Below are positions 4,976 through 10,160 of a stretch of DNA of 10,160 nucleotides, one piece after another. How positions within the stretch are numbered: position 1 is the first letter of the stretch; every line of letters starts with the position of its first letter. The translations under genes and the position numbers were made by a program. Source of the DNA: Tissierellia bacterium (GTDB lineage: Bacteria; Bacillota; Clostridia; Tissierellales; Sedimentibacteraceae); NCBI GenBank assembly GCA_028700795.1, contig JAQVRY010000056.1, positions 1-10,160 of the forward strand. The letters are read 5' to 3'. The notes under the pieces were generated by a model. The model saw only the letters and a list, made by a program, of their open reading frames with translations. It searched no databases and was not told where the DNA came from.

Positions 4976-5635
4976 TTAGTCTGACAATTTATCAACAAAA
5001 GGCCTGTCAAGCTTTTCATTTATAGCATTATTTTTCTTCAACATCATATTCCAAAACATATTGTCTCCAAGACCAATGCCTGATAAAAGCTGTAACAGCT
5101 TACTCTTGCCTTTTGATAGTTTGCAAGGCTTCGCCATTTCCTCTACAGTTTCCATATTAAAAGTGCCCTTCCTTTCAAAATATTCACCTAATGTACTTAA
5201 CTGTTTAAACAGCCTTTTATTCATCTTCTCAGGCATCATATATATTCCTGCAGAACCACCCCTTATTACAGTTCCAAGATAAGTATAATTTAACTGTTTT
5301 GTAAGTGAAGATAAATATCTTTCAAGGTATTTTGAATGTACTGATTCCATAAATCCAGATTGCACAATAAAACCCATTGATTTTCCACAATCCTGTGCTG
5401 GTTCCATACATTCAATTAATTTCATCACTATGCCAGGCATTGCATGAATATATAGTGGCATTGCCACAATAACAGTATCAAATTGTTTCATATAATTAGC
5501 AATCTGCAATTTGTCTTCATTTGCTGCATAACATATCTCGTGAGGAGCCTTCATTTCCTTTAGAAATTTCTTAATAAATATTTCAGTATTTCCATTTTTA
5601 CTCTTAGGAGAGCCGTTGATAATTAATGTTCTCAT
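4976..5635 (-). CDS. NAD(P)H-dependent flavin oxidoreductase, flavodoxin-like fold
   Basis: The 219-residue protein begins with a flavodoxin-like beta strand and FMN phosphate-binding loop, RTLIINGSPKSKNGNTE (2-18). The segment DTVIVAMPLYIHAMPGIVMKLIE (53-75) matches the second FMN-contact loop of NADPH-dependent FMN reductase and quinone-reductase-like proteins. The C-terminal third (about 135-219) is basic, helical and not diagnostic. The family moves electrons from NAD(P)H via FMN to quinones, nitro or azo compounds, or partner proteins; the substrate here is unknown. The ATG at 5633-5635 starts 1 nt after the stop of the upstream cysteine-rich flavodoxin-fold gene, and its GGAGG (5642-5646) lies inside the end of that gene. 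The two are therefore probably translationally coupled and may act together. This is the last gene of the ABC-transporter operon. Confidence 0.88.
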   Translation of the reverse strand: MRTLIINGSPKSKNGNTEIFIKKFLKEMKAPHEICYAANEDKLQIANYMKQFDTVIVAMPLYIHAMPGIVMKLIECMEPAQDCGKSMGFIVQSGFMESVHSKYLERYLSSLTKQLNYTYLGTVIRGGSAGIYMMPEKMNKRLFKQLSTLGEYFERKGTFNMETVEEMAKPCKLSKGKSKLLQLLSGIGLGDNMFWNMMLKKNNAINEKLDRPFVDKLSD

Positions 5636-5636
5636 C

Positions 5637-6104
5637 TTATACCTCCAAAGAAGATTGTGTTATAGTTTTTATTTCACATTTGCTATAAAACTGATAAAAT
5701 GTTCTATAAATATAGTCCTCATAGATTTTCTTATCCTCTATTGATGCAAATTCACCTTGATAATAAACCTCTATATCAGGATATTTTTCATATCTTGGTA
5801 AGTGCATTGATTCTCCAGTTTTATATGATATATAGGGAAGAAAAAGAGGAATCATTCGATCAAAAAGTGTTTTTAGATTGCCGCTAATAAACCCCTGTGA
5901 CACTTTTGCGAAAATAACAACTTTTTCTGCATCTAAATATGCCTTATAGAACTCATCTAAATCATTATAAATGCATCTTCCCGGTGTCTTAAGCCAGCAA
6001 GACCAACATCCGGTGCAATCTTTTACTCTTGTTTTATTTAAGTCAAGTTTATATTTGCAAGGAATTTCTATTTCACCAAATTCTCTTATAACCACCTTTT
6101 TCAT
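5637..6104 (-). CDS. Short flavodoxin-fold protein with four-cysteine motif, lacking the N-terminal FMN loop
   Basis: The 155-residue protein carries the motif DCTGCWSCWLKTPGRC, with C30, C33, C36 and C44, typical of iron-sulfur flavoprotein or NADPH-dependent FMN reductase relatives. It is followed by the usual strand and loop KVVIFAKVSQGFISGNLKTLFDR (61-83). Those relatives normally begin with a GSPRxxGNT phosphate loop about 40 residues before the cysteines. Here the N-terminus (MKKVVIREFGEIEIP) has no such loop, so FMN binding alone is doubtful. No frameshift explains the absence: the ATG at 6102-6104 has a good GGAG (6113-6116) with 8 nt spacing, and similar short forms seem to exist in clostridia. 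The next gene supplies a phosphate loop, which suggests a two-subunit partnership (inference). It follows the ABC ATPase by 49 bp without a visible terminator. Confidence 0.8.
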   Translation of the reverse strand: MKKVVIREFGEIEIPCKYKLDLNKTRVKDCTGCWSCWLKTPGRCIYNDLDEFYKAYLDAEKVVIFAKVSQGFISGNLKTLFDRMIPLFLPYISYKTGESMHLPRYEKYPDIEVYYQGEFASIEDKKIYEDYIYRTFYQFYSKCEIKTITQSSLEV

Positions 6105-6153
6105 TTCAAGTGCTCCTTTTTAAAATACAGATATATTAAATATTTATGTTATG

Positions 6154-6882
6154 TTATGCTATTATTTGCAATCCTTTTAACCATTCATCTAATTCAGTTT
6201 CCCTGTCTGTATCCACTGAAAATTCCTTACAAGCTGCAATCTGTCCATCTATAATATATAGTATTTTCCTTGCTTTGGCAGCCACTCGTTTATCATGGGT
6301 AACTGTCATTATGGTCATTCCATCCTCATTCAAGAGCCCAACTATTTTCAACACTTGATCTGTCGCCTCAGAATTCAGTGCTCCTGTTGGTTCATCCAAA
6401 AAAAGTATTTCAGGATTATTAATCATTGCACGGCATATGGAAGCTCTTTGTAGCTGTCCCCCAGAAACCTGACTCTTATCACGGCTTTTAATTTCTTCTA
6501 TTTCCATCTTTTTCATTAATTCCAATCCACGTTTTCTTATATTCTCTGCAGATTCCTTTTTAGCTACTAAACCTGGAAGTATAATATTATCAAATACAGA
6601 AAGATTTTTTAGCATCTGAGGATTTTGAAATACAAACCCCATTTTGGATAGACGAAAATCAGATAATTCTTCCTCTTTCATTTCACCAATGTTCCTTCCT
6701 TCAAACATAACTTTGCCACTATTTATATTATCCATTCCACTGATACTGTAAAGAAGGGTTGATTTACCTGAACCTGAAGGTCCCATAATCGCAACGAAAT
6801 CTCCTTTATTTATATCAAATGAAACATCCTGCAAAACTTTTGTATCTTTAAATGACTTGCTAATTTTTTCTACTTTTATCAT
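6154..6882 (-). CDS. ABC transporter ATP-binding protein, MacB/LolD/BceA-like
   Basis: The 242-residue protein has all nucleotide-binding-domain motifs: Walker A GPSGSGKST (34-42), the Q-loop Q86 in FVFQNPQML, the signature VSGGQLQR (139-146), Walker B ILFLDEP (159-165) with catalytic E164, and the switch histidine H196 in TVTHD. The short inter-motif lengths and the FtsX-type permease gene immediately upstream place it in the MacB/LolD/BceA group. These drive mechanotransmission or export of lipids, peptides or antibiotics rather than classical import. ATG 6880-6882 has GGAGG at 6888-6892 with 5 nt spacing. Only 10 bp separate it from the permease stop, so the two are co-transcribed and surely form one complex at the cytoplasmic membrane. 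Confidence 0.96.
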   Translation of the reverse strand: MIKVEKISKSFKDTKVLQDVSFDINKGDFVAIMGPSGSGKSTLLYSISGMDNINSGKVMFEGRNIGEMKEEELSDFRLSKMGFVFQNPQMLKNLSVFDNIILPGLVAKKESAENIRKRGLELMKKMEIEEIKSRDKSQVSGGQLQRASICRAMINNPEILFLDEPTGALNSEATDQVLKIVGLLNEDGMTIMTVTHDKRVAAKARKILYIIDGQIAACKEFSVDTDRETELDEWLKGLQIIA

Positions 6883-6892
6883 TGTTTCCTCC

Positions 6893-9223
6893 TTATTCTA
6901 TTATTTGGTCTCTTATATGATAGCTTTTAACAACATTACTTCCCACCACTACTGTAATAAACACTAAGAAAAGCTGTGTTGCCGGGCTAAGCAAATAAGA
7001 CTTTACCGGTTCAATTAACATCCGTATTTCTGATGCACCCATGAAAGATAGAATCATTCCAAAGATAAGCTCACCTAATGTATTTGCCAGGAATGTTCCC
7101 ACAACAATTGCCACCAACTGAATCAATAGAATTCTTATGGCAAACTGGATCCTTATGTCCTTATTGGAAAATCCAATTGATTTTTTAATTGCTATGGCGC
7201 TGTGTTCTCTAGCTGTAATAAGCCGTAGGATCATTACTGTAATCAGCACTGCTAACACTAATGAAATAACAATAGCTGCACCTGAAATTAGACTTAGATT
7301 ATCTGTAATACCACCAAGGGTTTGGGACACGAACTTACTAATTGGCGTTATTTTACTGTCTATCAAAATGCTGCGTAGTTCAAGGGTTTTTTCCTCAATG
7401 TCTACACCATCTTTAATATCTAAATAAATAATATATACTTCAACATCTTTATCTTCAAAATCAATATTTGCTTTGGCAGTCTTTCCACCATAAGTTATAT
7501 CTTGGTATATACCACTAACATTAAATAGGAGTTCTTCTCCTCCATAGCTTACTGTTATATTGTCTCCAACCCTTTTCCCCAACTCTGAAGCATTTAGATA
7601 AGAAAGTGCTATATTTTTTTCGTCTTTCGGGGCACTTCCTTCTATATATTCCAGTGGGAAAACAGATCCGTCACCATTTTCCACACGAAGATATTCCCAT
7701 TCCCCATTTGAGTTTTGTAACTGAACATAGCTATTCTGATAAATCGCATACTTTGCAATTTCAGAATCACTTTCCAGATAAGATATGGCAGCATCTTTTT
7801 GCTCTATAAGTTTATCTGTATACTGTATATCTATTCGAATATCACTTTCTCCTACACCCATATAAGTCATGAAGGATGGATTTTCAACGGTGTTCTTCAT
7901 ATTCATAGGTAGCAAAATCAGAAATGATGAAAATATAAATACGAAAAATATAACAACATATTCCTTCCATTTACATTTCAATTCACCTAATGCTATGCTA
8001 AGATTGCGATTTTTAAATCCTGCTATAGGTAAAGAGTAGTGTCCTTCCTTCTTAATCCTATCATCTCCTCTTAATAGATCTACGACAGAACTTTTGAGAT
8101 TTTTATGAATTGTTTTTTTACATCTATATATAACTAAAAAGCTAAGTAGTATTACTCCAATTAAAGGAAATACCCATTTCATCCATTCATCTGTTCCATT
8201 TCCGCAATACATTACAACTGAAGACGAAAAGAAATCTCCAAATGGAATGGCAACCAGGTAACCAATTACGCCCGCTATAAGCACAAGAAATATGTATTTA
8301 ATTTGATATAACTTCTCTATTGCTTTATTCGAAAATCCAATTGCTTTCATTTCACCGATGGTATTATTTTCATCTGCTAAGGTTGCCCTAATAATATAAG
8401 ATAAACATAGAACTGCTATTATTATTAAAAGAATACTAATTGTAATAATTATGAAAGCTACCAATCCATGCGAAAGATTATTCATTATACTTAATTGACT
8501 GCCTGTTATAGCTACACCGTTGGAAGGCATATTAGCATCTATATAGTCCTTCTCTAAAAGAGCTGTAGATGTGCCCTCCTCTAAGATAAATTCAAACAAG
8601 TATTCCCATTCACCCATGTGCCTGCTAATTTCATCTAAATCTGACTGAGTGATAAGAAAACGCTTAGAAGATGTAAGTGCTGCATTCATAGATGAATCAC
8701 GTATAATCGTTGATACTGTCATATTCTTTGTATAGTTACCCTTACTCAATGTAATCATATCACCTGCTTGAATTCCAAGGTCCTCTGCATAGTATACAGG
8801 AACCCCAACTTCCCCTTCCTTCACAACAGCAATTTCATTATCCATATTCAAAAGAAAATCAAATCCTTCGTTTTGAATTACGAATCCGTTATCCATTAAA
8901 GAATTTTCAAGAGTTTCACCTTTATAAATAATATTTGTATTTCTAATATCCAGCATCTTTACAATAAATGAATCCTTAATATATTCATGGCTTTCTTTAA
9001 AGCTTTCAAATACATTTTCATCATATTCGCCCTTATGCATTTGCAAATATTCGGGAGGAATAGCTAATTCGTTTAGCCCTTTCATTGATGATATAATTGT
9101 ACCTGCAACCCTTAATCCACCTGCCATAAAAATGGTGGAGATCATCAAAAACACTGTTAGAGTTGTTGTGATCACCTTGTTTCTCTTAAAATCCTTGTAG
9201 ACAAGATTTAGCAATAGCTTCAT
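6893..9223 (-). CDS. FtsX-family ABC transporter permease with two FtsX domains
   Basis: The 776-residue membrane protein has about eight predicted helices: 18-39, 254-278, 309-330, 350-366, 421-440, 647-668, 696-722 and 748-765. Two large extracytoplasmic domains lie at about 40-250 and 441-645. The cytoplasmic coupling segment of FtsX domains occurs twice, as GEMKAIGFSNKAI (290-302) and AIKKSIGFSNKDI (678-690), showing an internal duplication of the fold. This is the architecture of clostridial and bacillar FtsX/MacB-like permeases linked to export or resistance; the substrate cannot be deduced. The ATG at 9221-9223 follows GGAGAA (9233-9238) at a longish spacing of about 11 nt by the GGAG core. 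It heads an operon with the ATPase and two flavodoxin-fold genes, behind a palindromic operator at 9281-9299. Confidence 0.94.
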   Translation of the reverse strand: MKLLLNLVYKDFKRNKVITTTLTVFLMISTIFMAGGLRVAGTIISSMKGLNELAIPPEYLQMHKGEYDENVFESFKESHEYIKDSFIVKMLDIRNTNIIYKGETLENSLMDNGFVIQNEGFDFLLNMDNEIAVVKEGEVGVPVYYAEDLGIQAGDMITLSKGNYTKNMTVSTIIRDSSMNAALTSSKRFLITQSDLDEISRHMGEWEYLFEFILEEGTSTALLEKDYIDANMPSNGVAITGSQLSIMNNLSHGLVAFIIITISILLIIIAVLCLSYIIRATLADENNTIGEMKAIGFSNKAIEKLYQIKYIFLVLIAGVIGYLVAIPFGDFFSSSVVMYCGNGTDEWMKWVFPLIGVILLSFLVIYRCKKTIHKNLKSSVVDLLRGDDRIKKEGHYSLPIAGFKNRNLSIALGELKCKWKEYVVIFFVFIFSSFLILLPMNMKNTVENPSFMTYMGVGESDIRIDIQYTDKLIEQKDAAISYLESDSEIAKYAIYQNSYVQLQNSNGEWEYLRVENGDGSVFPLEYIEGSAPKDEKNIALSYLNASELGKRVGDNITVSYGGEELLFNVSGIYQDITYGGKTAKANIDFEDKDVEVYIIYLDIKDGVDIEEKTLELRSILIDSKITPISKFVSQTLGGITDNLSLISGAAIVISLVLAVLITVMILRLITAREHSAIAIKKSIGFSNKDIRIQFAIRILLIQLVAIVVGTFLANTLGELIFGMILSFMGASEIRMLIEPVKSYLLSPATQLFLVFITVVVGSNVVKSYHIRDQIIE

Positions 9224-9268
9224 ACTAATATATTCTCCTTTTAATTTGTTCCCATTTTATTCATAAAA

Positions 9269-9297
9269 ATAATCTTCTTTTATCGACCGCTGGTCGA
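9269..9297 (-). promoter_or_regulatory. Candidate promoter of the permease operon
   Basis: On the minus strand TCGACC (complement of 9292-9297, four of six -35 bases) lies 17 bp before GATTAT (complement of 9269-9274, four of six -10 bases). The match is modest, but the -35 falls inside the palindromic operator, where a repressor would block RNA polymerase, and no better pair is visible between the tetR terminator and the permease start. Confidence 0.4.
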
Positions 9298-9299
9298 TA
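9281..9299. promoter_or_regulatory. Operator palindrome ahead of the permease operon (TetR site 1)
   Basis: TATCGACC (9281-9288) and GGTCGATA (9292-9299) are perfect 8-bp inverted arms around a 3-bp centre. The core GACC-N3-GGTC and the right flank are shared with a second site at the start of the tetR gene (15 aligned bases, 13 identical). Paired palindromes flanking a TetR gene, one at its own promoter and one at the adjacent operon, are the usual arrangement for a local repressor. Confidence 0.85.
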
Positions 9300-9306
9300 C
9301 TAAGGT

Positions 9307-9334
9307 AAAAAAATTTACAAAATCTTGTAAATTT
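9307..9334 (-). terminator. Intrinsic terminator of the tetR gene
   Basis: On the minus strand AAATTTACAA and TTGTAAATTT (complements of 9325-9334 and 9311-9320) form a perfect 10-bp stem with a 4-nt loop. The T run continues to the complement of 9307, giving seven consecutive T. The first arm overlaps the tetR stop codon (9333-9335). It is A+T rich and so perhaps leaky, which could let some transcripts continue into the permease operon. Confidence 0.8.
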
Positions 9335-9965
9335 ATTTCATCTGTCCAAACATCTTTAAAAAAACATCAAGCTCCCCTTCTTTAGTCCCCAATAATTTCT
9401 CTACATTAAACAAAAATGCCTTTATCTTCATTGGATAATCCTCAACTTTCCAATGGAAAACATCACAATCAAACATCATATGTCCTAACAATAAAATGGA
9501 TTCTATGGATTCAGTTGGATACTCTATATGGAAAATACCTAGCTCAATACCTTCAGTAATAGGCTTTTGCAAGATTTGGGTCATACGCTTAAGCATTTCT
9601 CTTAAATATAATCGTTCCAACTTTGTATTCTCAACTTTATGAATTTCTACCTTTATCTCATCAGTTCCTTCAAATTCCGGCACCTGTGCCATTATGGCCA
9701 TCATAATACGATTCAATAGAGGAATAGACTTATCTATTAGAATACTCTCTGCTCTTCTTGCTCCTTCTTCAACTATATCAAGTACGATTGCATCTAACAC
9801 TTCACTTTTAGAAGCAAAATAGTAGTAAAAGGTTCCTTTGGCTATATCCACAATCTTTAAGATATCATTAACTGATGTCTGTTCATAACCCTTTTTTATA
9901 AATAATTCCCGCGCAGCAACAAGAATCTCCTGTCTTCGTATTTCACTTTCCTTAACTGTCTTCAC
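9333..9965 (-). CDS. TetR/AcrR-family transcriptional repressor
   Basis: The 210-residue protein has a classical TetR N-terminal DNA-binding domain: helix 1 RRQEILVAARELFIKKGYEQ (10-29), then the helix-turn-helix TSVNDILKIVDIAKGTFYYYFASK (30-53) with the hallmark YYYF before the SKSE turn. The C-terminal part (about 60-210) is a helical ligand-binding and dimerisation domain without diagnostic residues. The start is a GTG at 9963-9965: no ATG occurs before residue 88, the N-terminal domain requires this start, and AAAGGAG (9971-9977) is 5 nt upstream. It has its own strong promoter, an operator at the transcription start (autoregulation), a terminator, and a matching operator before the permease operon. 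It probably represses itself and the transporter and flavoprotein genes until an inducer binds. The inducer is unknown. Confidence 0.95.
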   Translation of the reverse strand: MKTVKESEIRRQEILVAARELFIKKGYEQTSVNDILKIVDIAKGTFYYYFASKSEVLDAIVLDIVEEGARRAESILIDKSIPLLNRIMMAIMAQVPEFEGTDEIKVEIHKVENTKLERLYLREMLKRMTQILQKPITEGIELGIFHIEYPTESIESILLLGHMMFDCDVFHWKVEDYPMKIKAFLFNVEKLLGTKEGELDVFLKMFGQMK

Positions 9966-9983
9966 AAAAACTCCTTTCTCCTA

Positions 9984-9998
9984 GACCGTCGGTCGATA
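9984..9998. promoter_or_regulatory. Operator palindrome at the tetR start (TetR site 2)
   Basis: GACCG and CGGTC are inverted arms around a single T (9989), followed by GATA. The 15-bp stretch GACCGTCGGTCGATA differs at only two central positions from GACCGCTGGTCGATA at 9285-9299. It lies just downstream of the tetR -10 box, over the predicted transcription start near 9997, which fits negative autoregulation. Confidence 0.85.
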
Positions 9999-10003
9999 GG
10001 ACT

Positions 10004-10032
10004 ATAATAACCCTATGTTAATAATATGTCAA
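10004..10032 (-). promoter_or_regulatory. Sigma-A promoter of tetR
   Basis: On the minus strand a perfect -35 TTGACA (complement of 10027-10032) and TATTAT (complement of 10004-10009, five of six -10 bases) are separated by 17 bp. The predicted start falls in operator site 2, about 30 nt before the GTG start codon. Confidence 0.9.
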
Positions 10033-10044
10033 CAGTTATTTTAA

Positions 10045-10160
10045 TTAATAATACCCTTTACGCCATATGTACTCTTTTGGAAATGATGTTCCCCAATCTT
10101 TCTCTATATATCCTTTACCCGCTCAAAATCATAAACCTTATTATTTACTGTCAATGCCCC
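10045..10160 (-). pseudogene. Frameshifted, truncated remnant of a tocopherol-cyclase-like gene
   Basis: Reading the minus strand from the right edge, one frame gives LTVNNKVYDFERVK (complement of about 10154-10113) and then stops. A shift of one base at about 10111-10116 continues as GYIEKDWGTSFPKEYIW (complement of 10113-10063). Together these match my memory of the tocopherol cyclase family signature, in which a short ...DF...GYIEKDWG.SFP..YIW segment lies near the middle of a protein of about 300 residues and is followed by a QSNHF-like stretch. Here the similarity ends after the Trp: only RKGYY and a stop (10045-10047) follow. The gene thus has a one-base frameshift and has lost its C-terminal half. 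The rest lies beyond the window. The family call is from recalled motif only. Confidence 0.6.

Noticed and set aside
5061..5887. Plus-strand open reading frames within the two flavodoxin-fold genes
   Set aside because: They are antisense shadows of genes with recognisable motifs.
6105..6153. A/T palindrome between the ATPase and the cysteine-motif gene as a terminator
   Set aside because: The ATATTAAATAT-type symmetry is weak, has no stable stem and no T run, so I keep the genes in one operon.
6146..7809. Plus-strand open reading frames within the ABC transporter genes
   Set aside because: They are antisense to the ATPase and permease coding sequences and lack start signals.

Overview
The window looks like chromosomal DNA from a low-GC, Gram-positive anaerobe of the class Clostridia. 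The evidence is strong A+T bias, GGAGG-type ribosome binding sites, textbook sigma-A promoters, a ydaO/yuaA-type c-di-AMP riboswitch, a cobalamin riboswitch, and protein families typical of clostridia. I cannot name the species. No rRNA, tRNA, CRISPR array or intact insertion sequence is visible.

Left part (1-3128). The window opens inside a small two-helix membrane protein gene on the + strand. It converges on a stand-alone CheY-like receiver gene across a GC-rich hairpin. Next on the minus strand is cobT (lower cobamide ligand activation), with a complete control region: promoter, cobalamin riboswitch, intrinsic terminator, then the ribosome binding site. Upstream of it, with its own extended -10 promoter, is a LUD-domain protein with a C-terminal four-cysteine cluster.

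Middle part (3129-4975). A divergent promoter drives a c-di-AMP riboswitch leader followed by a GNAT acetyltransferase gene and a clean UUCG-loop terminator. The riboswitch closing stem and a downstream terminator stem share the same strand, which suggests a ligand-responsive transcription switch. A small, probably helical-bundle protein of unknown function follows. Then comes a 120-bp segment bounded by two related G/C hairpins in inverted orientation, which looks like a decayed mini-element.

Right part (4976-10047), all on the minus strand, reads as one regulated module. It starts with a TetR-family repressor under its own promoter and an operator at the start site. After a terminator, a second near-identical operator precedes an FtsX-type ABC permease, its ATPase, and two flavodoxin-fold redox proteins. 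One of these carries a four-cysteine motif but no phosphate-binding loop, and the other carries the FMN phosphate-binding loop. The layout suggests a repressor that senses a small molecule and controls export or envelope transport together with flavin-dependent reduction. The substrate is not deducible from the sequence.

At the right edge (10045-10160) is a frameshifted and truncated remnant of a tocopherol-cyclase-like gene, which indicates rearrangement or decay just upstream of the tetR promoter.
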